Part shown: positions 49,086 through 58,523 of the stretch, in pieces
Layout of the letters: every line of letters begins with the position of its first letter
Numbering within the stretch: position 1 is the stretch's first letter
From: an uncultured Chloroflexota bacterium
Lineage (GTDB): Bacteria > Chloroflexota > Chloroflexia > Chloroflexales > Chloroflexaceae
Length of the DNA stretch: 64,000 bases
NCBI GenBank assembly: GCA_937120965.1
Contig: CAKZKA010000038.1
Location: forward strand, 25,521-89,520
Direction of reading: 5' to 3'
Program-made: the position numbers and the translations under genes
The notes under the pieces: model-generated
Told to the model about the DNA's origin: nothing
The model's database searches: none
Seen by the model: the letters and a program-made list of their open reading frames with translations, nothing else

Positions 49086-49856
49086 TTATACCAGCCGTTC
49101 AACCATGACCCGCTGGGCGTGCAGTTCGAGCGTGGCATCGAGCGGGGCCAGGGTAGCGTTGGGGCCGTAGCGCCGGCGCAGGGCCAGGCCGATCAGATGG
49201 TCGGTGAGCTGGGGATTTTTCGGCAGCAGCGCGCCGTGCAGGTAGCAGCCGAAGGTGTTACGGTACACCGCTCCACCCACGCCGTCTTCGCCGTTGTCGC
49301 CGTAACCGGCCAGCACCCGCCCCAGGGGTTGCACTCCAACCCCGTGGTAGGTGCGGCCACTGTGGTTCTCGAAACCGACCAGGCGCACCGGTGCGCCCGT
49401 ACCGAGGCGAGCCTCGACGACGATATTGCCGATCAGGCGCCGCTTGCCGCCGATCGTGTAGACGTCCAGCGCGCCCAGGCCCGGCAACCGTTCGCCCGTA
49501 TGGGTCAGAAAGTAGTGGCCGAGCAACTGGTAGCCGCCGCAGATCGCCAGCAGCACTAACCCTTCCTCAATCGCGGCCCGTAGCCCGATCCCCTGCCGCT
49601 CCAGCAGATCCCGTGCGATGAGGGCCTGGCCACTATCCTGGCCTCCGCCGAAGAACGCCAGGTCGAAACTGCCCCAGTCAGCCTCGGCCCCCGGCTCGAT
49701 GGCCGTGACGCTCAACTCGATGCCGCGCCAGGCACAGCGCTGCTGCAGGGCGATCACATTGCCGCGATCGCCGTACACGTTCATGTGTGAACTATAGAGG
49801 TGAGCCAGGCGCAAGCGGTAGTTCACAGGCAGATGCGGAGCGCCGCTGGGCGGCAC
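49086..49856 (-). CDS. gatD: GatD-type glutamine amidotransferase (lipid II isoglutaminyl synthase subunit)
   Basis: A 256-residue class I (CobB/CobQ-type) amidotransferase. LYSSHMNVYGDRGNVIALQQ at the N-terminus, nucleophile Cys in LLAICGGYQLLGHYF and catalytic His in TFGCYLHGALLPKNP match GatD, which supplies ammonia to MurT for amidation of D-Glu in lipid II. MurT, usually adjacent, is not in the window. Start ATG at 49856 gives MPPSGAPHL before the first strand; the true start might be slightly internal. Confidence 0.85.
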   Translation of the reverse strand: MPPSGAPHLPVNYRLRLAHLYSSHMNVYGDRGNVIALQQRCAWRGIELSVTAIEPGAEADWGSFDLAFFGGGQDSGQALIARDLLERQGIGLRAAIEEGLVLLAICGGYQLLGHYFLTHTGERLPGLGALDVYTIGGKRRLIGNIVVEARLGTGAPVRLVGFENHSGRTYHGVGVQPLGRVLAGYGDNGEDGVGGAVYRNTFGCYLHGALLPKNPQLTDHLIGLALRRRYGPNATLAPLDATLELHAQRVMVERLV

Positions 49857-50277
49857 ATCCGGCCATTTCAGATTCCATGCGTGGCCGGGAAAGACGGTTT
49901 CCAGGAGGGCGAAGCCCTCCCCGTGGCTGGCCAGGGCGATGATGAGGTGTGGAGCAGACCGAATAGGATGCTGTCACGCAGCATTGGCAGTACATCGCCC
50001 CCCTGCCGGTTCGGGGGCCGACAGAACGTATGGGCGCCAACGGGCGTGATGGCGTGGGGATGCACTGGATGGTCCTCACCCCCGGCTGCTCGGGGGCGTT
50101 CCAATGCGGTACACGCCACGTTGGCTCGGATGCTCTGTCCGCCCTTATACCAACTACCGTTGATGATGCCGCATTGCTTAAAGCGGTTTTAGGCGTTGTG
50201 CTGCCCAGTGTGGTAATCCACAATCCAAAATCTAAAACCAAAAATGGTATTAAACCCCTGCCGGCGGGCCTGAGCAG
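49857..50277. other. 421-bp gap with small element
   Basis: One degenerate GAGGGCGAAGCCCTC palindrome near 49907, unique sequence, then the small element at 50145-50252. No gene. Confidence 0.7.
50145..50252. repeat. Small element (copy 3)
   Basis: 108 bp, TTATACCAACTACCGTTGAT to AAAATGGTATTA. Nearly the same sequence occurs inverted at 54098-54206 (shared GATGATGCCGCATTGC, GGCGTTGTGCTGCCCAG and AATCCACAATCCAAAATC). Confidence 0.85.
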
Positions 50278-51552
50278 TCATTTGCGCGAAAGGTAATCAC
50301 CTTCGCCGATCCACTTAAACGTCGTCAGCGCCTCAAGGCCCATAGGGCCGCGCCAGTGCAGCTTCTGCGTCGAGATCGCCACCTCGGCGCCGAGGCCGAA
50401 CTGCCCGCCATCGTTAAAGCGCGTGCTGGCATTGACGAAGACGGCGCTGGCGTCAACCTCGGCCGTGAAGCGCGCCGCGGCGGCGCGATCCTCGGTCAGA
50501 ATGGCCTCGGTGTGACCCGAGCCGTGGGCGGCAATGAAATCGAGCGCCTCATCGAGACCGCTCACAACCTTCACCGACAGGATCAGTCCCAGAAACTCGG
50601 TGCCATAATCACCAGGGCCGGCGGGAACCACGCGCCAGCTCTGGACCACGGGATGGTCGGCGAGTATGGCCAGGCTCTCCGGGTCACAGCGCAGTTCCAC
50701 GCCTGCGGGGCAGAGGCTGGCAGCCACAGCGGGCAGCAGCGCCGGGGCGATCTCTCGCTGGACCAGCAGCGTATCAAGGGCATTGCAGACGCTCGGTCGC
50801 TGCACCTTGGCGTTGTAGATAAGCGGCACCGCCCGTTCCAGATTGGCGCTGCGTTCCACGAAGAGGTGCACCACACCGATGCCGCCGGTGATCACCGGAA
50901 TCGTCGCGTTCTCCAGGCAGAAGCGGTGCAAACCGGCCCCGCCGCGGGGGATAATCATGTCCACATAGCGGTCGAGCCGCAACAGGCCGCGCACCACCTC
51001 GCGGTCAGGATCGGTGATGCTCTGCACCGCGGTGGCGGGCAACCCGGCCCGCGCAAGGGCCGCACCGATTGCCGCAGTAATCGCCGCTACGCTGCGCCCG
51101 ATGTCGCTACCCCCTCGCAGAATGGTCGCGTTGCCGGTCTTCAGGCAGAGTGCGGCAATATCTACGGTGACATTCGGGCGGGCCTCGTAAATGGCACCCA
51201 CCACACCGAGTGGCGTGCGGCGCTTGTGCAGGCGCAGGCCATTGGGCAGATCCACCGCATCGAAGACCGTGCCCACCGGGTCAGGCAAGGCGGCGACGTG
51301 GCGCGTATCGCTGGCAATGCTGGCCAGCCGGGCAGGGGTAAGGAGCATCCGATCGATCAGCGCCGCATCGGTGCCGCTGGCGCGCGCGACGGCCACATCC
51401 TCGGCGTTGGCGGCGAGAATGGCGTCCTGCTGCTCCAGCAGCGCATCGGCGATAGCCTGGAGCGCGGCGTCCTTCGCTGCGGTCGGCAAGGCCGCCAGCA
51501 CCCGCGCCGCCCCCTTCGCCTGCCGACCCATCTGTTCGAGATCTGTGCTCAT
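50278..51552 (-). CDS. proA: Gamma-glutamyl phosphate reductase
   Basis: ProA reduces gamma-glutamyl phosphate to glutamate semialdehyde in proline synthesis, with NADPH. The 424-residue protein has [34 protein letters not shown], the catalytic Cys in [14 protein letters not shown] and [20 protein letters not shown], and ends with [13 protein letters not shown]. Length and motif order are normal. ProB is not in the window. ATG at 51552. Confidence 0.97.
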   Translation of the reverse strand: MSTDLEQMGRQAKGAARVLAALPTAAKDAALQAIADALLEQQDAILAANAEDVAVARASGTDAALIDRMLLTPARLASIASDTRHVAALPDPVGTVFDAVDLPNGLRLHKRRTPLGVVGAIYEARPNVTVDIAALCLKTGNATILRGGSDIGRSVAAITAAIGAALARAGLPATAVQSITDPDREVVRGLLRLDRYVDMIIPRGGAGLHRFCLENATIPVITGGIGVVHLFVERSANLERAVPLIYNAKVQRPSVCNALDTLLVQREIAPALLPAVAASLCPAGVELRCDPESLAILADHPVVQSWRVVPAGPGDYGTEFLGLILSVKVVSGLDEALDFIAAHGSGHTEAILTEDRAAAARFTAEVDASAVFVNASTRFNDGGQFGLGAEVAISTQKLHWRGPMGLEALTTFKWIGEGDYLSRK

Positions 51553-51731
51553 AGCGCCCTGCCTACTCGTCGGTTTCCATTCACATCGGGGAAACCGGGT
51601 TTCCCCATTCCCCTGCCCGGCGGGGTGTCAGGCGCCCCAGCACTGATTAGATGGTGGGGCAACCGGGTTTCCCCATTCCCCTGCCCGAGGGCGAGTGAGG
51701 CCCCATCCCACGCTCGCTTCAGAAGGCCCCC
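51553..51731. repeat. Gap with two palindrome units
   Basis: Palindromes at about 51589-51607 and 51658-51676 (GGGGCAACCGGGTTTCCCC), each followed by ATTCCCCTGCCCG. Confidence 0.85.
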
Positions 51732-52103
51732 TTAACCGCCAGAGTGTTCCGAACCCTGGCCCTCCTTCTCGTCTCGCTGTTCGCGCCGCTTGCGTTCCAT
51801 CTCCAGCAACTCGCGAGCCTCGCGCACCTGGGGGGCCATCTCACCCCCACGGTAGGCGGCCAGCAGCGCCAGCACCGACACCAGCACCAGCGCCAGGCCC
51901 AGGCCGGTGAGCGCCAGCACGAGCCAGGGAACGCTCACCGCGAGGAGCGGGAGCAGGTTGGCCACGGTGAACAGCGCGAAGGCCAGCGCGCCGGCGGCAA
52001 AGGCCAGACGTCGGCGCGTACCCCCGCCCGCCCGCGCTGCCTGTTGCGCCAGCAGGACCGCGAGCACCGCGGTTACGACGATCCGCAGAATGTCCGGCTG
52101 CAT
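51732..52103 (-). CDS. Small membrane protein, function unknown
   Basis: I do not recognise this 123-residue protein. It has three hydrophobic segments (ILRIVVTAVLAVLLAQQ, RLAFAAGALAFALFTVANLL, WLVLALTGLGLALVLVSVLA) and a charged cytoplasmic-type tail (VREARELLEMERKRREQRDE). Upstream GGTACAATAGCCGC suggests a nearby -10 on the minus strand (52158-52149). It starts ATG at 52103 after AAGCGAGGAGCC. Probably real, judged by frame quality and ribosome site. Confidence 0.7.
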   Translation of the reverse strand: MQPDILRIVVTAVLAVLLAQQAARAGGGTRRRLAFAAGALAFALFTVANLLPLLAVSVPWLVLALTGLGLALVLVSVLALLAAYRGGEMAPQVREARELLEMERKRREQRDEKEGQGSEHSGG

Positions 52104-52586
52104 GGCTCCTCGCTTTGCGCGGGACTATCCCCTTGCGTATCTGCGGCTATTGTACCATCATTGTAGGTAGACACCTGATGGAAATACGGGGAAACGGGGG
52201 TTTCCCCACACTCCTCGCCGTGGGGAAGGTGTGGGAGGGCTGCGCCCTCCCAGGCCTCCCGCGCAGGGGGCATGGGGGAACCGGGTCTCCCCACGCCTCT
52301 GCCTGCCGGGGTGACAGGCCCTCCCAATAAGGTCATGCGCATGGCGCACAACGCCGGAATGAAAATAATTATTCTTGGGAGGGCGCAGCCCTCCCAAACC
52401 CTCCCGGTAGGGAGGGGGTTGGGGAAACCCGGTTTCCCCATTTCCCAACCGCTGTTGAGAGCGGCTGGCGCCCCACAGGCAGGGGGACGGGGAAACCCGG
52501 TTTCCCCGTATTTTCACCTCAGTTGCTCTCAGGCCGCCTTTGCCTTACAATAGGTTTTTATTGACCCGGATAGCATCGGTAGCTGC
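52104..52586. repeat. 483-bp gap with repeat mosaic and promoter
   Basis: Repeat modules from 52180 to 52521, with palindromes at about 52187, 52423 and 52489, ACAACGCCGGAATGAAAATAA and nested units. The block ends TTTTCACCTCAG right at the -35 of the following promoter. Confidence 0.85.
52523..52551 (+). promoter_or_regulatory. Promoter of the amidohydrolase gene
   Basis: -35 TTGCTC (52523-52528), 17-bp spacer, -10 TACAAT (52546-52551), start near 52558 and a leader of about 29 nt. Confidence 0.55.
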
Positions 52587-53918
52587 ATGTATGACTTGAT
52601 TGTCCGCGATGCGGACGTACTGCAATTCGACGGCGATACGCCGGTGCTGCTCCCGCGCCACAGCATCGCGGTGAGCCAGGGACGCATCGCGCGCATCGCA
52701 CCGCAGACTATCCAGGAGCCAGCGCGGGAGACCATCCCCGCCCGGGGCATGCTGGCCATCCCCGGGCTGATCAACTGCCATGCGCACACAGCAATGAGCC
52801 TGTTTCGCGGTGTGGCTGAGGATGTTCCAATCGAGGCGTGGTTCAACGACTATATCTGGCCCATGGAGACCAACCTCACCGCCGAGGATGTGTACTGGGG
52901 CGCCCTGCTGGGCATCGCAGAGATGATTGAAGCGGGGGTGACCTGTGTGGCCGATCACTATTTTTCGATTGAGGCGGTCGCCCGTGCCGTCGAGGAGACC
53001 GGTCTGCGCGCCCATCTGGCGCCGACCATCTTCGGCGGGCCGGACGAGGAGGAGCACCTGGCGCAGGCCGTTGCTTTCGTGGCACGCTGGAACGGTGCAG
53101 CCGAAGGGCGCATCAGCGCCTGGCTCGGCCCCCACTCGCCCTACACCTGCACGCCCGACTTGCTGGCCCGTGTCGCCGCTGAGGCTCGCCGTCTCGGTGT
53201 GGGCATCCACATCCACCTCTCGGAGACGGCGGCCCAGGTAACGGAGAGCCGCGCCCTTTACGGAGAGACGCCCGTGGCCGTGGCCCGCGACGCCGGGATC
53301 TTCGAATCGCCAACCCTCGCGGCGCACGTGGCCCATGCCGACCCCGACGATGTGGCCATACTGGCGGCCCACGGCGTTGCCGTGGCCTGCACGCCCAAGA
53401 CAGAGATGAAGCTGGGGATCGGTGTCGCGCCGGTCACGGCGTTACGGGCCGCCGGGATAGCAGTGGGCCTGGGGAGCGATGGCGCGGCGAGCAACAATGA
53501 TTACGACATGCTGGAGGCCACTCGCCTCCTGTCCCTACTCGAAAAGCACCGTCACGGCGATGCGCGAGTTATGCCCCTCGGCGAGGCCCTGCGTCTCGCC
53601 ACCAGCGATGGCGCGCGGGCCCTGGGCCTTGGGGGCGTAACCGGCGAGTTGCGCGAGGGCCTTGCCGCCGACATCGCTTTGCTCCGCCGCGACGCACCCC
53701 ACACCCTGCCCGTGCACAACCCGGCGGCTACGCTGCTCTACAGCGCCCGCGCCGACGACGTGGATACGGTGATCGTCGCCGGGCGCGTGTTGATGCGCCG
53801 GCGCCGCCTGCTCACGATTGACCGGCGCCGGGTGCTGCGTGAGGCCACCCGCCGCGCCAGTCGGCTGATCCGCCGCTCCCCGGGGCGCATGGCTCTCTAC
53901 CCGGCGCATCACGGGTGA
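52587..53918 (+). CDS. Amidohydrolase (MtaD/SsnA-type deaminase family)
   Basis: A 443-residue metal-dependent amidohydrolase. Metal site HAHTAMSLFRG (HxH), HIHLSETAAQV, a third His in LAAHVAHADPDD and the Asp of GLGSDGAASNND are in order. The closest named relatives are 5-methylthioadenosine/S-adenosylhomocysteine deaminases and chlorohydrolase-like enzymes, so a nucleoside or guanine-type deaminase is likely; the exact substrate is not determined. The N- and C-terminal strands form the usual small beta domain. ATG at 52587. Confidence 0.85.
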   Translation: MYDLIVRDADVLQFDGDTPVLLPRHSIAVSQGRIARIAPQTIQEPARETIPARGMLAIPGLINCHAHTAMSLFRGVAEDVPIEAWFNDYIWPMETNLTAEDVYWGALLGIAEMIEAGVTCVADHYFSIEAVARAVEETGLRAHLAPTIFGGPDEEEHLAQAVAFVARWNGAAEGRISAWLGPHSPYTCTPDLLARVAAEARRLGVGIHIHLSETAAQVTESRALYGETPVAVARDAGIFESPTLAAHVAHADPDDVAILAAHGVAVACTPKTEMKLGIGVAPVTALRAAGIAVGLGSDGAASNNDYDMLEATRLLSLLEKHRHGDARVMPLGEALRLATSDGARALGLGGVTGELREGLAADIALLRRDAPHTLPVHNPAATLLYSARADDVDTVIVAGRVLMRRRRLLTIDRRRVLREATRRASRLIRRSPGRMALYPAHHG

Positions 53919-54310
53919 TGCCGTTATATACCGTTTTAACGGGGAAGCCGGGTTTCCCCACGCCCCGCCCTGTGGGGAGGATGTGGGCGGGCGCAGCTCT
54001 CCCAGGAACAAGCCGGTCTGCATCGCGTCAGAGGATGGGGAAACCGGGTTTCCCCATGCCCCGCCCTGCGGAGAGGGTGTGGGCGGGCGCAGCCCTCTTA
54101 ATACCATTTTGGATTTTAGATTTTGGATTGTGGATTGCCATGCTGGGCAGCACAACGCCTGAAATCGCTTCAGGCAATGCGGCATCATCAACGGTAATTG
54201 GTATAATATCTAAAGGATAGGGGCGCAGCAGTGCTGCGCCCCGGGTGTGCATCCGGGCGGGGTGGGACATTGCCGCATGGACGGTCGGTGGCAACGCGGT
54301 TGGGCCGACC
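53919..54310. repeat. 392-bp gap: palindromes and small element
   Basis: Palindromes near 53940 and 54038 with GGGCGGGCGCAGC-type units, then the small element 54098-54206 and unique sequence to the stop of the SQR gene. Confidence 0.8.
54098..54206. repeat. Small element (copy 4, inverted relative to copy 3)
   Basis: 109 bp, TTAATACCATTTTGGATTTT to TTGGTATAA. Contains an internal inverted pair (GAAATCGCTTCAGGCAATGC). Confidence 0.85.
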
Positions 54311-55501
54311 CTACATCCGCCCACGCAGCATACCGTTCCAGTACATCGCCGGAAGACCGTAGGCTTTCAGGGCGTACATACTGTAGCGCTCCTGGGCCTG
54401 GTCGAAGGGGAAGGTCTCTCTGGGCTCAAGGCCGTAGTCGAACTCGGCCAGGATCAGACTGCCGTAGCCGGTCACCAGCGGGCAGGAGGTATAGCCATCG
54501 TACACGGCCGTCATGGGCTGGCCGGCGATCAGGGCGCGAAGATTCTCGACCACCACCGGCGCCTGCTTGCGGATCGCCGCGCCTGTCTTTGAGGTGGGCA
54601 GGTTGGCGCAATCGCCCAGGCTGAAGACGTTGGCGTAACGCTGGTGCTGGAGGGTGTACTGATTCACATCCACCCAGCCAGTGCTGTGGGCCAGAGGGCT
54701 GACCTTGATCACATCAGGCGCGCTCATCGGTGGGGTCACGTGCAGCATGTCAAAGTGAACGGTGACGGGCTCACCGGTGACCAGGTTGGTGAAGATCGCC
54801 TCGCGGGCTTCGCCGCGCACCTCGACAAGTTCGTGCTGAAAGTGCAACTCGATGCCCTTGCGGTCAGCTACCTGCAACAGGGCGTCGGCGTATTTTTTGA
54901 CGCTGAAGATCGAGGCCCCGGCGTGGTAGAACTGCACCGTACTGCGCTCGCGCACCCCGGACCGGCGGAAGTAGTCGTCGGCCAGGTAGGCGATCTTCTG
55001 CGGTGCGCCGCCGCATTTCACCGGGGTGCTGGGCTGGGTGAAGACGGCATTGCCGCCGCGGAAGGTGCGGATGCTCTGCCAGGTGCATTCAACAGTGTCG
55101 TAGGAGTAGTTGGAGCAGACGTTGTGCCGGCCCAGGGTCTCCTTCAAACCCTTGATCTTGTCCCAGTCAATTTGAATGCCCAGCGCCACCACCAGGTAAT
55201 CGTAGGTAATACTGGCGCCGTTGCTCAAGGTCAGGCGGTTGGCCTCGGGGTCGAAACTGGCGACACCGGCCTGGAGCCAGGTTACACCGCGAGGGATGTA
55301 GTCGGCCTCGTCGCGCACCGACTGCTCGCGGGGAAAGACCCCGCCGCCGACCAGGGTCCAGAGGGGCTGGTAGTAGTGGCGGGTGGAAGGCTCGATCAGG
55401 GCCACCTGGGGCGGAGAGGGCAGTTCCATCAACTGGGCCGCCACCATGATGCCCGCCGTGCCACCGCCGGCAATGACGACCTGGTAGTGGGTTGTAGCCA
55501 T
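54311..55501 (-). CDS. sqr: Sulfide:quinone oxidoreductase, type II (SQOR-like)
   Basis: A 396-residue FAD disulfide oxidoreductase that oxidises sulfide and reduces quinone at the membrane. N-terminal GGGTAG FAD motif; Cys163 in PVKCGGAPQKIAYL and Cys340 in YDGYTSCPLVTGYG are the redox pair; MLHVTPPMSAPDVIK, YANVFSLGDCANLPTSKTGA, FPFDQAQERYSMY and MYWNGMLRG match mitochondrial-type (type II) SQR closely. Type II enzymes pass sulfane sulfur to a small acceptor such as glutathione or sulfite. ATG at 55501 has GGAGAACC upstream. Third gene of the sulfide operon, after a repeat block. Confidence 0.94.
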   Translation of the reverse strand: MATTHYQVVIAGGGTAGIMVAAQLMELPSPPQVALIEPSTRHYYQPLWTLVGGGVFPREQSVRDEADYIPRGVTWLQAGVASFDPEANRLTLSNGASITYDYLVVALGIQIDWDKIKGLKETLGRHNVCSNYSYDTVECTWQSIRTFRGGNAVFTQPSTPVKCGGAPQKIAYLADDYFRRSGVRERSTVQFYHAGASIFSVKKYADALLQVADRKGIELHFQHELVEVRGEAREAIFTNLVTGEPVTVHFDMLHVTPPMSAPDVIKVSPLAHSTGWVDVNQYTLQHQRYANVFSLGDCANLPTSKTGAAIRKQAPVVVENLRALIAGQPMTAVYDGYTSCPLVTGYGSLILAEFDYGLEPRETFPFDQAQERYSMYALKAYGLPAMYWNGMLRGRM

Positions 55502-55544
55502 TGCAGGTTCTCCTTTTCTATCCTGTTTAGCCTGCGCCTGAGGT

Positions 55545-55745
55545 GAAAATACGGGGAAACCGGGTTTCCCCACCTGCGGTGAGCCTGTCGAACCGCACCC
55601 CTCCCTGCGGGGGGCCAGCCGCTCCCAACCGCGGTTGGGACATCGGGAAACCGGGTTTCCCCATCCCCCTCCCTGGGGGGGCCAGCCGCTCCCAACCGCG
55701 GTTGAGACATGGGGAAACCAGGTTTCCCCATCCCCCTGCCTGTGG
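55545..55745. repeat. Repeat block between DUF1641 and sqr genes
   Basis: Four palindrome or half-palindrome units (about 55553, 55644, 55711) alternating with CCAGCCGCTCCCAACCGCGG and the GTGAGCCTGTCGAACCGCAC module also seen at 32185 and 58335. Confidence 0.85.
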
Positions 55746-55762
55746 GTCAAGAACACATATCT

Positions 55763-56506
55763 TCATTCTGGCGTTGTGCGGCCCAGCCGCATAGACGGCT
55801 GCTCGGCGGGCGCAAGGGGAAGATTCCGGCCGAAGCGCGCGGCGAAGCCCAGCGCAAAGCCCAGGGAACGCTGGATGTCGCGGTCGAACAGCGCCCGCAG
55901 CAGGGTCAGCGGGCCGGCGCGGCGCGGCTCGCGTTGCGTCTGCACCAGGGCGTCGGCGGCTGCACCGATGACCTGCAATGTCCGCGGGTCAATGACGCCC
56001 GAGTCGAGCAAGGCGCGCACCTCGTCGGAGTGTAGCAGGGTGACGAAGTTGCGGAAGGCGATCAGCCCCTCTCTGGCGGTCTCCTCCAGATTAATGCCCT
56101 GGCGACCGATGGCGGCGTACAGTTCGTCGATCATATCCACGGTCATGGCCATGAACCCCGGCGCCTGGCGAGTGAACTGATCGAGGACCGCGAGCTGCTC
56201 AGCCAGCCCGGCGATCGCGCGCAGGTTTTCGGGGGTGGTCAGCCGCTCCAGGGCGATCAGGCCCAGCTTCAAGCGTTCGTCAACGTCCACGCCCGCCTGC
56301 GCCCCCTCGCGGTAGAGGCTGTCAAAGGTGTCGGTGGCCACCGCCAGAGCCATCGGGGCCTGGTCGGCCAGGGCCTCGACACGCGCCAGTTTCTGCTCGA
56401 TGCGCTCCATGCGCTCGAGCAGCGCGTGCATCACGCCGGCGAGTTGAGCCGGGTCGGCGGGCGCTGCTTCCACCAGGGTTGCGCCATTGGTATGCATATG
56501 CGTCAT
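55763..56506 (-). CDS. DUF1641 protein, partner of SQR
   Basis: A 247-residue, mostly helical protein with heptad-like helix near residues 20-55 (MHALLERMERIEQKLARVEA). It ends with RALFDRDIQRSLGFALGFAA. DUF1641 proteins are commonly encoded next to sqr and are assumed to help SQR at the membrane; no activity is known. It lies between the MBL-rhodanese gene (120 bp downstream of its stop) and sqr. Start uncertain: 56506, 56497 and 56518 are possible ATGs; upstream frame to 56629 is Cys-rich but not conserved in the family. Confidence 0.78.
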   Translation of the reverse strand: MTHMHTNGATLVEAAPADPAQLAGVMHALLERMERIEQKLARVEALADQAPMALAVATDTFDSLYREGAQAGVDVDERLKLGLIALERLTTPENLRAIAGLAEQLAVLDQFTRQAPGFMAMTVDMIDELYAAIGRQGINLEETAREGLIAFRNFVTLLHSDEVRALLDSGVIDPRTLQVIGAAADALVQTQREPRRAGPLTLLRALFDRDIQRSLGFALGFAARFGRNLPLAPAEQPSMRLGRTTPE

Positions 56507-56625
56507 AAGTTGCCCCATTGCCCATTGAGTATTCAAACAGAGCGCCGGGCATTGGCAGGCCGTTCCGCAGGTGACGAGCGCGCCTGCCGCAGCCATTCCG
56601 ATGCCGGCGGTATCCGCTCCAGAGT

Positions 56626-58032
56626 TCAAGCCAGCGCCGCGGTTGCGACCAGTTCCTGCCAGCGGCCCTCGGGGTCAACCAGGGTGGCCACATTGGTGAA
56701 ACCCAGCCGGCGGAGCAGGCTGGCGGCCACGTGGGAGCGGTAGCCCGAGGCGCAATGGACGATCACCTGCCGGTCGCGGGCAATCGCGTCGAGGTGGCGG
56801 GGCAGAAAGCCCAGGGGGATGTGCAGCGCGCCGGGGAGGTGGATCTCGTCGTACTCGGTCTGGCCGCGGACATCGAGGATCTGCGCAGCGTTGCGGCTCA
56901 GGGCCTCGGCCAGTTCGTCGAGGGTAACGGTTGGCAGCGTGGCCAGGGGCAGCGCAAGATTGGCGGCAGGGAGGTAGCCGGGGATATCATCCACGCCAAT
57001 GGCGCGCAGCGCGGTCAGGATACTCGCCAGGTCGGCGCCCTCGGGCGCCACCAGGTAAGTGGGGCGGGCATAGTCAACGAACCAGCCTACGTAGGTGCTG
57101 TACATCGCGGTTGTGGCCGGAACGCTGAGGCTGCCGGGGATATGGCCGGCGACAAACTCCTCCTGGCTGCGCAGGTCTACCACCAGGGCGCCTTCGGCCA
57201 GAGCGCGGTCAATCGCCTCGCGGTCGACCGCAACCGGTTCGACAAGCTCGCTGAGCAGAGCCGGGCCGACCTTGTTAACGTGCTTCATGCGGGCGAAGTA
57301 GCGGGGCGGCTCGGGCTGCCCGCTGAGCAGCCAGCGCACGAATGCGTCTTCATCGCTGAACTGGAAGGCGGGATTGAAACGCTTCTCATAGCCCAGGGTG
57401 GTGGAAGGAATGGCCCCCAGGGCCTTACCGCAGGCGCTGCCGGCGCCGTGGGCCGGCCAGATCTGCAAATAGTCCGGCAGTTTTTTGAAGCGCTCGACAG
57501 AGTGAAACTGCATCCGCGCGCCAGGCTCTTTGGTGCCGACAAAGCCGGCGGCCTCTTCGAGCAGGTCGGGGCGGCCAATGTCACCGACAAAAAGAAAATC
57601 GCCGGTAAAAACGCCCATCGGCGCATCGGCAGCGGCGGTGTCGGTGATCATAAAGGCGATGTGTTCGAGGGTGTGGCCGGGGGTGGCAATGACCTCAACC
57701 TTGATGTTACCGACCATCCAGCTATCCCCGTCGCGCACCAGAATGGCGCGATCCACCTCGGGATAGGCATATTTCCACGCCGCGTCACCCATATCGCTGA
57801 GGTGCATCTGCGCGCCGGTGCGGGCGGCCAGTTCACGCACTCCGCTGACAAAATCAGCATGGATGTGGGTTTCGGTTACGTGCGTGATGCGCAGACCCTC
57901 TTTCGCCGCGACCTGGAGGTAAGGCTCCACGTTGCGCATCGGATCGATGACCATGGCTTCGCCGGTGCGGGCGCAACCGATGAGATAGGAGGCCTGGGCC
58001 AGGGTTTCGTCGTAGAAGTACTTCAACAGCAT
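56626..58032 (-). CDS. Persulfide dioxygenase-like MBL protein fused to two rhodanese domains
   Basis: A 468-residue protein. Residues 1-245 are a metallo-beta-lactamase fold of the ETHE1/persulfide dioxygenase type: His56-x-His58-x-Asp60, GHTLEH (His120), and Asp145 in FTGDFLFVGDIGRP, then WPAHGAGSACG. Two rhodanese domains follow. The first (about 265-355) lacks the active-site Cys, with LVAPEG in its place; the second (about 370-465) has CASGYRS with Cys427. It should oxidise persulfide formed by SQR to sulfite, the second rhodanese moving sulfane sulfur. ATG at 58032 follows AGGAAAGTAACG. First gene of the sulfide operon. Confidence 0.88.
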   Translation of the reverse strand: MLLKYFYDETLAQASYLIGCARTGEAMVIDPMRNVEPYLQVAAKEGLRITHVTETHIHADFVSGVRELAARTGAQMHLSDMGDAAWKYAYPEVDRAILVRDGDSWMVGNIKVEVIATPGHTLEHIAFMITDTAAADAPMGVFTGDFLFVGDIGRPDLLEEAAGFVGTKEPGARMQFHSVERFKKLPDYLQIWPAHGAGSACGKALGAIPSTTLGYEKRFNPAFQFSDEDAFVRWLLSGQPEPPRYFARMKHVNKVGPALLSELVEPVAVDREAIDRALAEGALVVDLRSQEEFVAGHIPGSLSVPATTAMYSTYVGWFVDYARPTYLVAPEGADLASILTALRAIGVDDIPGYLPAANLALPLATLPTVTLDELAEALSRNAAQILDVRGQTEYDEIHLPGALHIPLGFLPRHLDAIARDRQVIVHCASGYRSHVAASLLRRLGFTNVATLVDPEGRWQELVATAALA

Positions 58033-58523
58033 CGTTACTTTCCTTTCCATACCCGCGCACGGCCGGGCCGTTCCGGCAGGCGCGCAGCCACAACCAGCGC
58101 CGGGCGCGGCATGGGCCTGACACGCTGCTCGCAGGAGGCGGAACCGGTACCAGGGGGGCTTCCTCGTCCGGGCAGTGGATGCAGGGCGGTACGCTTCGGA
58201 GGAAACAATATCAGATCCAGGGGCTATACACAAGCCACGAATCACTTATACTATCTATAAGCTCTAGCTTATTGCTGCGATTAGCCTTCGTCCTGATGTG
58301 AACATATGGGGAAACCGGGGTTCCCCACCTGCGGTGAGCCTGTCGAACCGCACCCCTGCCGGGGCACCGAGCCCCCCAACACCGGTTGGGGGATGGGGAA
58401 ACCGGGTTTCGCCGTCCCCCTTCCTGAGGGAAGGGTTCGGGAGGGCTGCGCCCGCTCTGCAGTCTTGCACCCGGGTGGTACAACTGAACGCTACCGAACG
58501 TCCCTCTTTACAGCGGAACAACG
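58033..58523. other. 491-bp divergent gap, sulfide operon and lysR
   Basis: 58033-58200 unique GC-rich; 58200-58290 AT-rich with the palindromes above; 58300-58460 repeat modules (palindromes at about 58309 and 58393, plus GTGAGCCTGTCGAACCGCAC); then lysR leader. The repeats separate the candidate operator from lysR. Confidence 0.7.
58246..58272. promoter_or_regulatory. Nested palindromes, candidate LysR operator
   Basis: TTATA-N5-TATAA (58246-58260) overlaps the perfect ATAAGCT-CT-AGCTTAT (58257-58272). Both lie in the AT-rich gap between the divergent sulfide operon and the lysR gene. The spacing and T-N11-A form fit LysR-type sites. Confidence 0.55.
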
